A DNA stretch of 29,656 nucleotides, taken from CAZMXI01 sp964570205. Lineage in GTDB: Bacteria > Planctomycetota > Phycisphaerae > Tepidisphaerales > Tepidisphaeraceae. How positions within the stretch are numbered: the first letter of the stretch is position 1; every line of letters starts with the position of its first letter. The stretch spans positions 1 to 29,656 of the forward strand of contig CAZMXI010000041.1 of assembly GCA_964570205.1 (NCBI GenBank), written 5' to 3'. The notes under the pieces are model-generated. The model had not been told where the DNA came from, ran no database searches, and saw only the letters and a list, made by a program, of their open reading frames with translations. Position numbers and translations under genes: made by a program. Below are positions 15,929 to 23,845 of this stretch, one piece after another.

Positions 15929-17789
15929 ATGTGCGGCATTATCGCATACGTCGGGCGGAAAGTCGCTCAACCACTCCTGATCGAGGGGCTCAAGCGGCTG
16001 GAGTATCGTGGATACGATTCGGCCGGGCTGGCCGTGGTGGATAAAACGGGCGGGCTGCACATTCGCAAGGCAGTGGGGCGGATTTCGGTGCTGGAGGAGG
16101 CAGTGCACAAGTCGCCGATCCCGGTGCCGGCGTGCATCGGCATGGCGCATACGCGATGGGCGACGCACGGCGCACCGACAGAGATCAATGCGCACCCGCA
16201 CCTGGACGACAGTTCGTGCATTGCGCTGGTTCACAATGGAATCATTGAGAACTTTGCTGCGCTCAAGCAGTTCCTGACCGAGAAGGGACATCGATTCGCC
16301 AGCCAGACCGACACGGAAGTGCTGGCGATGCTGATCGGTGATGTGTACGCCGAGATGAAAGCCAAGAACGGACATGGCAACGATTCGCTGTTGATGAAGG
16401 CGGTGCAGGGGGCTCTGCACGAGGTGGAGGGGACCTACGGCATTGCGGTGGTGTGCAAGGATGAGCCGGACACGCTGGTGGTGGCCCGCAAGGGCAGCCC
16501 GCTCATCATCGGGGTGGGGCAGGATGAGTACATTGTCGCATCCGATGCCAGCGCCATCGTCGAGCACACAACACAGGTGATCTACCTGAACGACAACGAG
16601 ATCGCGATTCTGCGGCCTGGGCATTTCCGGACGCGAACCATCGACGACATTGCGGTGTCGCCGGTGGTGCAGCATCTGGAGAACAAGCTGGAGGAGTATG
16701 AACTGGGCGGGTACGAGCATTTCATGCTCAAGGAGATTTTTGAACAGCCCAACTCGCTGAGGAACTGTCTGCGCGGCCGGGCGGAACCGAAAGAGGGGCG
16801 CATCGTTCTGGGCGGCGTCGCCGATCACGCACGCGAGCTGGTTCGGGCCAAGCGGTTCATTCTGACCGGACAGGGCACGGCATGGCATGCGGGGCTGGTG
16901 GGGGATTATCTGTTCGAAGACCTGGCCAAAGTGGTTACGGAATGCACGTATGCCAGTGAGTTCCGGTATCGGAACCCGATTGTCGAAGAGGGAACGGTGG
17001 TGCTGGCGATCNNNNNNNNNNGCCGACACGCTGGCGGCGCTGCGCGAGGCCAAGGAGAAGGCGGCGCTGGCGCTGGGCGTGGTGAATGTGGTCGGCTCGA
17101 GCATCGCGAGGGAGACTGATGCCGGCGTGTACCTGCACGCCGGGCCCGAAATCGGCGTGGCGAGCACCAAGGCCTTCACGGCGCAGTGCGTCGTGCTGAC
17201 GATGCTGGCGATCTTCCTGGGACGGCGCCGGTTCATGAGCCAGTCGGTGTGCCAGGAGCTGATCGACGGACTGTGCGCCATCCCGGACCAGATGCAGGAG
17301 GTGCTGCAGCAGAGCGACCTGGTGCGCGACATCGCGCTGAAGCTGTGCCATCGCGAGAACTGGCTGTTCCTGGGGCGCGGCTATCACTATCCGATCGCGC
17401 TTGAAGGAGCGCTGAAGCTAAAGGAAATCAGCTATATCCATGCCGAGGGGATGCCGGCGGCCGAGATGAAACACGGGCCGATCGCGTTGATCAATGAAGG
17501 GATGCCTGTTGTGTTCATCGCCACTGAAGGCGTGCAATACGACAAGGTCATCAGCAACATCGAAGAAGTTCGCGCCCGCGGCGGGCGGATCATCGCGGTG
17601 GCCACGCAGGGAGACAAGCACATCCGGCGTTACACCGAGCATGTCATAGAGATTCCGCATGCTCATGAAGCGCTGCAGCCACTGCTGAGCGTGGTGCCGT
17701 TGCAACTGCTGGCGTATCACGCCGCGGTCGCGCGGGGCTGCAACGTGGATAAGCCCCGCAACCTGGCCAAGAGCGTCACGGTGGAGTGA
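15929..17789 (+). CDS. glmS: Glutamine-fructose-6-phosphate aminotransferase (interrupted by a 10-N assembly gap)
   Basis: Makes glucosamine 6-phosphate from fructose 6-phosphate and glutamine, the entry to UDP-GlcNAc for peptidoglycan and lipopolysaccharide. MCGIIAYVG places the N-terminal nucleophile Cys at residue 2. The glutaminase domain continues with RLEYRGYDSAG, HTRWATHG and HNGIIENF. Two SIS domains follow, ending in the standard NLAKSVTVE. The N gap at 17012-17021 falls between VVLAI and ADTLAALREAK, exactly where the conserved SQSGET loop belongs. Replacing 10 N by 18 bases restores one frame of 622 residues. GGAGA lies about 9 bases before the ATG. It is a single copy, not broken. 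Confidence 0.96.
17012..17021. other. Assembly gap (10 N) in the first SIS domain of glmS
   Basis: The coding frame is complete up to an ATC at 17009-17011 and resumes at GCC at 17022. Family conservation predicts six residues (SQSGET), 18 bases, in place of the 10 N. Confidence 0.95.
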
Positions 17790-17807
17790 TCCTGAGCGGC
17801 GGCACAC

Positions 17808-17849
17808 TGACGGCCGACGAGGCGCCGGCGCGTCCATCGGCGGCCGTCA
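17808..17849 (+). terminator. Hairpin terminator-like structure after glmS
   Basis: TGACGGCCG (17808-17816) pairs perfectly with CGGCCGTCA (17841-17849). After one A/G mismatch, a further CGA/TCG extends the stem. It starts 18 bases after the glmS stop. No T-tract follows. Confidence 0.5.
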
Positions 17850-17891
17850 CGGCTCGTTCGACCACGCAAGTCGTGGATGACTTCATGTGCC

Positions 17892-17920
17892 TTGCCTCTG
17901 GATGCGCGGCCGAATATACT
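17892..17920 (+). promoter_or_regulatory. Sigma70-like promoter for tRNA-Gly
   Basis: TTGCCT (17892-17897), a 17-base spacer and TATACT (17915-17920). The predicted start near 17927 lies about 68 bases before the tRNA. Spacing is ideal and the -10 matches 5 of 6. Confidence 0.58.
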
Positions 17921-17994
17921 GATTGCGTCCTGTGGTGGCCGGTAGGGATCGGAAGAGCCGGTACGTCGGCGTTCGATGGATCGAGTTTGGCATC

Positions 17995-18066
17995 GCGGGC
18001 GTAATTCAGTGGCAGAATGTCGCCTTCCCAAGGCGAACGTCGTGGGTTCGAATCCCATCGCCCGCT
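17995..18066 (+). tRNA. tRNA-Gly (anticodon CCC)
   Basis: Full cloverleaf. The acceptor GCGGGCG (17995-18001) pairs with CGCCCGC (18059-18065). The D arm is ATTC/GAAT, the anticodon arm TCGCC-TTCCCAA-GGCGA (anticodon CCC, reads GGG), and the T arm GTGGG-TTCGAAT-CCCAT with one G-U. The discriminator base is T at 18066, as usual for glycine. CCA is not encoded. It is flanked by its own promoter and terminator. Confidence 0.96.
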
Positions 18067-18071
18067 CTTTT

Positions 18072-18101
18072 CCCCGTCCCCGCCGGATGGGGTCTTTTGT
18101 T
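18072..18101 (+). terminator. Intrinsic terminator after tRNA-Gly
   Basis: CCCCGTCC (18072-18079) and GGATGGGG (18085-18092) form an 8-bp stem with one G-U pair and a 5-base loop, followed at once by TCTTTTGTT. It starts 6 bases after the tRNA and is the only hairpin in the window with a clear T-tract. Confidence 0.75.
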
Positions 18102-18417
18102 GCCAATCCCCGCCAAATCCTTGAGTTGTGAACGCCCCTCGCTCTGGTCGCTGTTGCCCTTGCTCAGAAGCGCACTGGACAAGTGTCGCGGGGCGTGAAG
18201 GTCGGCCCGCCGGCCTGCTTCATCCAGCCAAGGAATGCCCGCCACGCCAGTGTCTCCGATGTGCCGGGATGATCGACAATTAGGACCCTTTCGCATGCCG
18301 CCGGCAAGAGCCGAAGTCTGTAATGGGCTCCCTCGGCGAAGGAGTACGATCCACAGCGGGGAGGTGGTGGTGACGGTGCGCCTTGCGGGCGCTCGCGGCC
18401 GGGATATCGTGGGCGGG
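18102..18417. other. Intergenic region before the secreted glycosidase-like gene
   Basis: 316 bases. Open frames exist on both strands but none has a ribosome site, family match or coding-like pattern that I can support. No promoter with both boxes was recognised. The frame of the next gene is open through part of this stretch, so its start could be further upstream than I chose. Confidence 0.5.
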
Positions 18418-20784
18418 ATGATCCGGTGCATTTCCTCCTGCGTGATTGTCTTTCTGTTGGCATCAGTGGCCAGGGCCGATGTGGCGCGCAAGTTGGTGCG
18501 ACTGCCGCCGGCCGGGGAGAACCTGATCAAGCCGGATCGATGGAAGGCCCTGGGAGGCGGCCCGGTTGGCGAGGGGGGACTGGTCTGCGACAATGGCGCT
18601 GATGCCGCGATCCAGCGAGGATTTGCCCAGACGGTCGTGGTGAATCAGGATGTGCCGCGGCCGATCATCGCCACAGCCTGGAGCAGGGCCGAGAACGTGG
18701 GCGGATCGCGCGACAACGACTACTCGCTGTACCTCGACATCCTGTACGCGGATGGCACGCCGTTGTGGGGGCAAGTGGCCGCGTTCAAGCCGGGATCGCA
18801 CGACTGGCAGAAGGGCGAGGTACGCATATTCCCGACTAAGCCGATCAAGCAGGTGAGTTATCACTTGTTGCTGAGGCGTCACTCCGGCAAAGCGATGTTC
18901 CGCGACCCGCGGTTGATCCAGGCCGATGCCGTGGACGGCATGACCTGGTTCGATGGTGTGCCGGTGGAAGCGGGTGATGCGAGGGCCGGCTATCTGATTC
19001 GTGATGTGGCAAGCGGTTCGGATTTTCATCGTTTTGAGGAAGGCCAGGCACTGGGGATCAAGCTTCAGGCCACACAGCGGCAGGTGGGGCGTGCGACATT
19101 TCATACGGCGGAGGTGGGGTGGGATGGCGAGGAGGATCGGGTCCTGACGCTGATGTACACGCTGGCCGTTGGCGCTGGCAACTGGAACTGGCTGGCCGGG
19201 CCACGGCGGCAGGAGCACGCCGGCGATCGGCGGGACTACGTGATGGCCAGCCGGATCTCCGCCGGCTCGATCGGCCTGCTTTCGACATATCCGTTGGCAG
19301 CCGTCAACCAGGGAAGCCAGGGGAAGGCCATTGCCCTGGATATGGGCAGGCCGGCGATCTACAGGGTAGGCTACAACGGGGGCACCGGCGAGCTCTATAT
19401 CGCGTTCGATGTGGCGTTGACCCGAGAACAGCGCAAAGCGGCTCTGGCCTTCTGCACGTTTACCTTTGAAGGCTCACTTGGATTCCGCGGCGCGGTGGCG
19501 GGGCTGTACGAGAACTACCCGGAGTGTTTCCGGAGCCGCATTCCCCGCCAGGGGCTGTGGATGCCCTTCCACAAGATCAGCGATGTGCAGGGCTGGGAGG
19601 ACTTCGGCTTTCGTTTCAAGGAAGGTGACAACGAGACGGCCTGGGATGACGCCCATGACATCATCACCTTCCGCTATACCGAGCCCATGACCTGGTGGAT
19701 GAAGATGTCCAGGCAGATCCCGCACACACATGCCAACGCGCTGGCCGAGGCCACGCGCCTGGCGGCGGCGGGGGATGCGCATGCCCGGGCGCTGCTTGCC
19801 AGTGGATATCACAATGAGAATGGACAGTTCGTCGCCCGCTTGCTGGATACGCCATGGTGCTACGGCGCGGTGTGGAGCATGAATTCATCGCCGGGCATCG
19901 GTGGAGATGCGACCGACTTCAGGAACAAGTGGAACCCTGAACTGCGCAAGAAACTCTATTCGGGCGGGCCGCGGGGCAACCTGGATGGCGAGTACATCGA
20001 TTCAAGCGAGGGGTATGTGACCGATGAACTGGATTTCAACCGCGGCCATTTCGCGGCGGCCGACACGCCACTGACGTACTCGACCGACACACGCCGTCCC
20101 GCCGTCTTCCGCGGGCTCATTGCCTTCGAATACGCGCGTGCGATCGCCCGGGATGTGCGTGGGATGGGCAAGTTGATGATGGCCAACTCCACGCCCACCC
20201 GGCTCTGCTGGCTGGCGCCGCAACTTGACGTGATGGGAACGGAGACCGACTGGAATCCGGGCAACACCTGGCGGCCGATGTCGGACGATGATCTGCTCTA
20301 TCGACGCATCCTGTGCGGGCCCAAGCCCTACTGCTTCCTCATGAACACCCGATTTGAGCGCTTCAGCCACGCGCATGTGGAGAAGTACATGAAGCGATGC
20401 CTCGCCTATGGCATGTTTCCCGGGTTCTTCAGCCACAACGCCTCGGAAGGGCATTACTTCAGCCAGCCAGCCCTCTACAACCGCGATCGTGACCTGTTCA
20501 GGAAATACGTGCCGCTGTGCCGGATGGTGGCCGAGGCGGGATGGCGGCCCGTCACGGGGGCGAGCGACGGAGATACCGAGGTGTATGTCGAACGATTCGG
20601 CGAACGGCATCTGACGGTGTTCAACAACAGCAGGCAGAAAAAGGAGGTGACAATTCAGTTGAAGGGCATTGAGGCGACGCACTGTCGTGAGCGGGTCAGC
20701 GGCAAAGAGGTGCCGGTGAACCAGGGGCAACTGGGCCTGATACTGGAGGCTGAGGATGTCGCCGTGCTGGAATTCTCCCGGTGA
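18418..20784 (+). CDS. Large secreted glycosidase-like protein of unrecognised family
   Basis: 788 residues. A signal peptide (MIRCISSCVIVFLLASVARA) directs export. Residues of about 30-175 look like a beta-sandwich carbohydrate-binding module (aromatic-rich, with SLYLDILYADGTPLWG). The central part is rich in Trp and acidic residues, as in a (beta/alpha)8 glycosidase. Candidate catalytic acids are Asp528/Glu531 in EYIDSSEGY and Asp604/Glu609/Asp611 in LDVMGTETDW. The C-terminal 80 residues (VYVERFGERHLTVFNNS onward) resemble the beta-sandwich that closes many glycoside hydrolases. I cannot name the family; the function is inferred from layout only. The ATG at 18418 was chosen because it starts a proper signal peptide; its ribosome site is weak. 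Confidence 0.75.
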   Translation: MIRCISSCVIVFLLASVARADVARKLVRLPPAGENLIKPDRWKALGGGPVGEGGLVCDNGADAAIQRGFAQTVVVNQDVPRPIIATAWSRAENVGGSRDNDYSLYLDILYADGTPLWGQVAAFKPGSHDWQKGEVRIFPTKPIKQVSYHLLLRRHSGKAMFRDPRLIQADAVDGMTWFDGVPVEAGDARAGYLIRDVASGSDFHRFEEGQALGIKLQATQRQVGRATFHTAEVGWDGEEDRVLTLMYTLAVGAGNWNWLAGPRRQEHAGDRRDYVMASRISAGSIGLLSTYPLAAVNQGSQGKAIALDMGRPAIYRVGYNGGTGELYIAFDVALTREQRKAALAFCTFTFEGSLGFRGAVAGLYENYPECFRSRIPRQGLWMPFHKISDVQGWEDFGFRFKEGDNETAWDDAHDIITFRYTEPMTWWMKMSRQIPHTHANALAEATRLAAAGDAHARALLASGYHNENGQFVARLLDTPWCYGAVWSMNSSPGIGGDATDFRNKWNPELRKKLYSGGPRGNLDGEYIDSSEGYVTDELDFNRGHFAAADTPLTYSTDTRRPAVFRGLIAFEYARAIARDVRGMGKLMMANSTPTRLCWLAPQLDVMGTETDWNPGNTWRPMSDDDLLYRRILCGPKPYCFLMNTRFERFSHAHVEKYMKRCLAYGMFPGFFSHNASEGHYFSQPALYNRDRDLFRKYVPLCRMVAEAGWRPVTGASDGDTEVYVERFGERHLTVFNNSRQKKEVTIQLKGIEATHCRERVSGKEVPVNQGQLGLILEAEDVAVLEFSR

Positions 20785-20845
20785 AACCGTCTAACGGGCT
20801 GGCAATGCCGATGGACTCGATGACGGCTTCGGCAGCCGCATGGAC

Positions 20846-21091
20846 CTATGTTGGGTCCGAGGGACGCTTATCCGGCCCCCGGGTCTGGTTCAAGGGGAGC
20901 GGCTCGTTGGGCTGGACGCCGTATTTTCGCCGTCTGGCCCTTCCCCAGGGGCAGCCGCCCAGTGTCACCATCATCTCAATCTTCATGAGGAATAGGGCGA
21001 GTCGATGTCCTTGCCTCGCTCGCGTGCAGATGGGGCATCGTTTCTCGCAGAAGTCCGGGTCAAACAGCATGCGGTTCCGGTTGGGAGACAT
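20846..21091 (-). CDS. Small hypothetical protein with a CxxC motif
   Basis: 81 residues, basic. The motif FCEKRCPICTRARQG, then GGCPWGRARRRKYGV, has four Cys arranged C-x4-C-x2-C and a later C, plausible for metal binding. The tail is Pro, Asn and Arg rich. The sequence reads as coding, unlike the shadow frames nearby: balanced composition, clustered Cys, and a hydrophobic helix LALFLMKIEMMV between the Cys groups. No ribosome site is clear; the ATG at 21070 (MLFDPDF) is an alternative start. It lies 94 bases downstream of the last cheX on the same strand and could be read through from it. Function unknown. Confidence 0.55.
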   Translation of the reverse strand: MSPNRNRMLFDPDFCEKRCPICTRARQGHRLALFLMKIEMMVTLGGCPWGRARRRKYGVQPNEPLPLNQTRGPDKRPSDPT

Positions 21092-21185
21092 GCGGCCATT
21101 CTACCGGCATGTCCGCCATTCTTTAACCGGCTCGACTCGCCTGAGAATGTCATGAGGCCCTCGCGAAGGCGTGGCTCAAGAGCGG

Positions 21186-21674
21186 CTACCCGGCGATCCG
21201 AGTCTTTGCAGGAATTCCGCGGTTAAGCGTGATTTCGACAATGAATCGGCCGAGCACGCTGTCGAACGGAAGGACAAGGATGGGTAAAGACGCGGGATAG
21301 ACCACTTCCGTGGTGGGAATGAGGGTCGGAATTGTGAGGCTAACCTGTCCGCCGGGAAGGTCCTTCTTCGCTCCGCCGGCGATCATATTGACGATCTCGG
21401 CCAAAGCATCATGACAATCGGCGTCGAAATGGGTGATGGGCGTGCCGGCCAGGGCTGACGCCATGGCCAGCGCCACCCGCCGCGGCAGGCTGAGCACGAC
21501 TTGGCCGATGACCGGCCCGTTCAGGCCGATCACCGCCGAGATGCGAAAGGCGCGGCTGGCCTCATCACGAGGATCGCGCAGCGCGGGGCGGGAGAGTCGC
21601 ACCGGCACATGCAGCATGACGTCGAAGACGCTGCGTGTTGCGCGGAGAAACGGATTGATGTAGGCGACGTCCAT
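21186..21674 (-). CDS. cheX: CheX-family chemotaxis phosphatase (copy nearest fapA)
   Basis: 162 residues. The CheX/CheC phosphatase signature is visible as ALAEIVNMIAGGAKKDL (E-x-x-N-x-x-x-G), which in CheX places Glu and Asn for dephosphorylating CheY-P. VAYINPFLRATRSVFDVML is the usual N-terminal helix, and the IGLNGPVIGQVVLSLP strand pair fits. It starts 3 bases after the fapA stop, so it is translated with it. It is the last chemotaxis gene of the cluster. It differs strongly from the other two CheX-like proteins here, so it is not a recent duplicate. Confidence 0.85.
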   Translation of the reverse strand: MDVAYINPFLRATRSVFDVMLHVPVRLSRPALRDPRDEASRAFRISAVIGLNGPVIGQVVLSLPRRVALAMASALAGTPITHFDADCHDALAEIVNMIAGGAKKDLPGGQVSLTIPTLIPTTEVVYPASLPILVLPFDSVLGRFIVEITLNRGIPAKTRIAG

Positions 21675-21677
21675 GAC

Positions 21678-22895
21678 TCAGGAACCATTGCGGGCAAGCA
21701 GTCGCTGCACCGCCATCGAGGCCGGTTCCTTCCGCGGCCGCGTCTCCAGCGGCATGGCTGCGCCGCTGGCGACGTGAACGGCAGCGATCCGGATCTGGCC
21801 TGCGAGCTCCCGGGGAACGAACTGGACCGGTCCAGCAATCGGGAAGGCGATGATGGCCTCTACGCCGGGCAGGCGGATCGTCACTCCGGCGTTCACTCGT
21901 TGCTTCACGTGGATCATCTGCTTGCCGCAGGCGCGGATGTGTTCGAACTGGGCTCGGAGTTCGGCGAGCTTCTTGGCCGCCTGCTCCTCAACCTCGCTGG
22001 CCTCGAACAACAACTCGGTGGCTTTCTCTTTCTGCGGGGCGGTCAACTGCTTCTGATTGCGCAGGAGCGGCTCTACGGTGTCGCGGACCTTGCGTGCCTG
22101 GAGCAGTTTGTGCTCGATCTCCGCGACTTGCCCGGCCGACGACCGCTCGAACGAGTCGTCGATTCCCGCCGAGAGGATTGTGGGCAACCCGGATTCGCAG
22201 CCGACCATGTCGCAGCGAATGCCTCCCACGGCCGAAACCTGCCCGGCCAGGATGGGACCATCAACCCGCAACCGCCCGCCACAGGAAACAACGCTGTTGC
22301 TCACCTGGGACTCGATCACGATATTCCGGCCCGCCTCCAGGTGCGCGTTGCTGACGTAGCGGGCCCGGATGTCCCGTGTCGCGACGCAGGAACCTTTCTC
22401 CTTTCCGGCGATTCCGCCGCGCACGACAAGGTCGCATCCGCACCGCACCGTGGCAGCCTCAACGGTCTTGCCCACCAGCACGCTGCCGCCAGAGGTCACC
22501 TGGAACAGGTCCAGGATGCTGCCGCGAACGACGACATCATTGGCGAAATCGATATTGCCGGTAGCGAAGTCGACATCGCCATCGATCTCCAGAGCCTTCT
22601 CAATCCAGATGCGCCCGTGATCCAGACAAAGCTGGCCGGTGGCGTCGGCAATGAGCGTGCGGCCGTCGGCGGCAATCGAAACATTGGCGCCGATGCACAC
22701 CGGTGCGTCGGGGCCTTGTTCCTCCTGGGGTTGGACTCGGGCCACGGATTGGCCGGCCTCCACAGTCATGATCCGGCTGTGCTGATAATGGCCGCCCGCG
22801 GACGGCTGCTCTTCGTTCAGCTCGATGAGCAGGTCGATCCGCCCGCTCATCGTTCCAGGGAGCATTGTGCTTGCCTGCGGTTGTTCGACGTTCAT
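21678..22895 (-). CDS. fapA: FapA family protein (DUF342, polymer-forming beta-helix)
   Basis: 405 residues. After an N-terminal variable region, residues of about 60-250 form a regular beta-helix of short repeats (GDVDFATGNIDFANDVVVRG, then EAGRNIVIESQVSNSVVSC and GGRLRVDGPILAG), the hallmark of the FapA/DUF342 family. A predicted coiled coil follows (EIEHKLLQARKVRDTVEPLL through AAKKLAELRAQFEHIRACG), then a small C-terminal domain. FapA proteins are linked to flagellar assembly and cell polarity; the exact biochemical role is unsettled. GGGAGGAG precedes the ATG at 22895. The frame is open 87 codons further upstream, but that overlaps cheY and is not coding-like. Confidence 0.88.
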   Translation of the reverse strand: MNVEQPQASTMLPGTMSGRIDLLIELNEEQPSAGGHYQHSRIMTVEAGQSVARVQPQEEQGPDAPVCIGANVSIAADGRTLIADATGQLCLDHGRIWIEKALEIDGDVDFATGNIDFANDVVVRGSILDLFQVTSGGSVLVGKTVEAATVRCGCDLVVRGGIAGKEKGSCVATRDIRARYVSNAHLEAGRNIVIESQVSNSVVSCGGRLRVDGPILAGQVSAVGGIRCDMVGCESGLPTILSAGIDDSFERSSAGQVAEIEHKLLQARKVRDTVEPLLRNQKQLTAPQKEKATELLFEASEVEEQAAKKLAELRAQFEHIRACGKQMIHVKQRVNAGVTIRLPGVEAIIAFPIAGPVQFVPRELAGQIRIAAVHVASGAAMPLETRPRKEPASMAVQRLLARNGS

Positions 22896-22936
22896 GATCC
22901 GTCTCCTCCCGCGGTGGCCGAATGCGGCCGCGGGGC

Positions 22937-23317
22937 TTACGCCGCCGCCCTCAGCCTCTGGAGGGTCGTACGGACCTTGTCCAGAAGAGTTTCGGGCGTA
23001 AACGGCTTGATGACGTAGTTGTTTACTCCGGCTTTGATGGCGTCCACCACGCGGGTCTTCTCCGCCTCGGTGGTGACCATGATCAGGGGCGTGGTCTTGT
23101 CTTTCTCTCGGATGCGCTGCACCAGAGTGTGTCCGTCCATATTGGGCATGTTCCAATCGACCAGGACGGCGTCAAAGCCGCCGGCCGTTGCCGCGATGGC
23201 GCTGAGCGCCTCCAGCCCATCGGAAGCCTCAACGAACTCGGTGGCTCCCAGTTCCGTCAGAATCTTCTTCTGGATGTTGCGCATCGTGCGCGAATCATCG
23301 ACCAGCAGTACTCTCAT
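22937..23317 (-). CDS. cheY: CheY-like single-domain response regulator (1)
   Basis: 126 residues, one receiver domain. The acidic pair is Asp7/Asp8 (LLVDDSRTMR), the phosphorylation site is Asp54 (LVDWNMPNMDG), Thr82/83 is the switch residue, and Lys104 lies in VIKPF. There is no output domain, so it signals by protein contact, probably with the flagellar motor. GAGGAG lies 8 bases before the ATG. It sits between the middle cheX and fapA. Confidence 0.95.
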   Translation of the reverse strand: MRVLLVDDSRTMRNIQKKILTELGATEFVEASDGLEALSAIAATAGGFDAVLVDWNMPNMDGHTLVQRIREKDKTTPLIMVTTEAEKTRVVDAIKAGVNNYVIKPFTPETLLDKVRTTLQRLRAAA

Positions 23318-23334
23318 GTCTTGCTCTCCTCGGT

Positions 23335-23832
23335 CTATTGCGCAGCGGGCGTCTGCTTGATGCTGACCTCGACAGCGAAGTCGCCCACTTCGGTCTTGCA
23401 GGGAATGACCACACAGGGCACATCACTGAGCTTTGCGATGGAATGTCCCTTGCCAATGATCACGCTCGGCACCGTGATGCTCGCCAGCAAGCCGAGCCGC
23501 TTTTTGCCCGACCCGGCGATCATATTGGCCAACTCGCCCAGAGCGTCGGCGAAGTCGGGGCTGTTTTCGTCGATGGGGTTGCCGGCGAAGGCCGTTGTCA
23601 GGCTCAATGCTGCCCGCTTCTGGAAGCTGACGACGATGCAGCCGCTGACCTCGCCGGAAAAGCCGATGAGGCTCGATACGTCATAGCTGAGCGCCGGATC
23701 GACCTTAAGGAAAGGCCGCTCCACCGTCGTCGTGACGCCCACCATGGTGTGAAAGACCTCGCGGACTGCCTCTACGAACGGAGCAATGAGCTTGGGGTTG
23801 ATGGTCGGTTTCTCCAGCGTGTGTGTACTCAT
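23335..23832 (-). CDS. cheX: CheX-family chemotaxis phosphatase (middle copy)
   Basis: 165 residues. APFVEAVREVFHTMVGVTT is the N-terminal helix typical of CheX, then SLIGFSGEVSGCIVVSF, and the active-site helix DALGELANMIAGSGKKRL with the E-x-x-N pair. It should remove phosphate from CheY-P. The ATG at 23832 has AGAGGG just upstream. The open frame continues 51 codons upstream into cheB but that part is not family-like. It begins 13 bases after cheB ends and ends 17 bases before the cheY it most likely acts on. Confidence 0.9.
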   Translation of the reverse strand: MSTHTLEKPTINPKLIAPFVEAVREVFHTMVGVTTTVERPFLKVDPALSYDVSSLIGFSGEVSGCIVVSFQKRAALSLTTAFAGNPIDENSPDFADALGELANMIAGSGKKRLGLLASITVPSVIIGKGHSIAKLSDVPCVVIPCKTEVGDFAVEVSIKQTPAAQ

Positions 23833-23845
23833 AATCCCTCTGTTT

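Noticed and set aside
15929..17789. glmS as a frameshifted pseudogene
   Set aside because: The frame change coincides exactly with the N gap and disappears if a multiple of three bases is restored.
17995..18066. tRNA-Gly as an integration site for a mobile element
   Set aside because: No duplicated tRNA 3' end, integrase or composition break is seen downstream. The genes that follow look chromosomal.
18164..18463. Minus-strand frame ending GTSETLAWRAFLGWMKQAGG, which looks slightly protein-like
   Set aside because: It has no ribosome site or recognisable family, overlaps the start of the secreted-protein gene, and starts in an Arg/Pro-rich mirror frame. Not enough to call a gene.
21501..23018. 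505-codon plus-strand frame
   Set aside because: It is antisense to fapA, which has a clear beta-helix pattern and a ribosome site.
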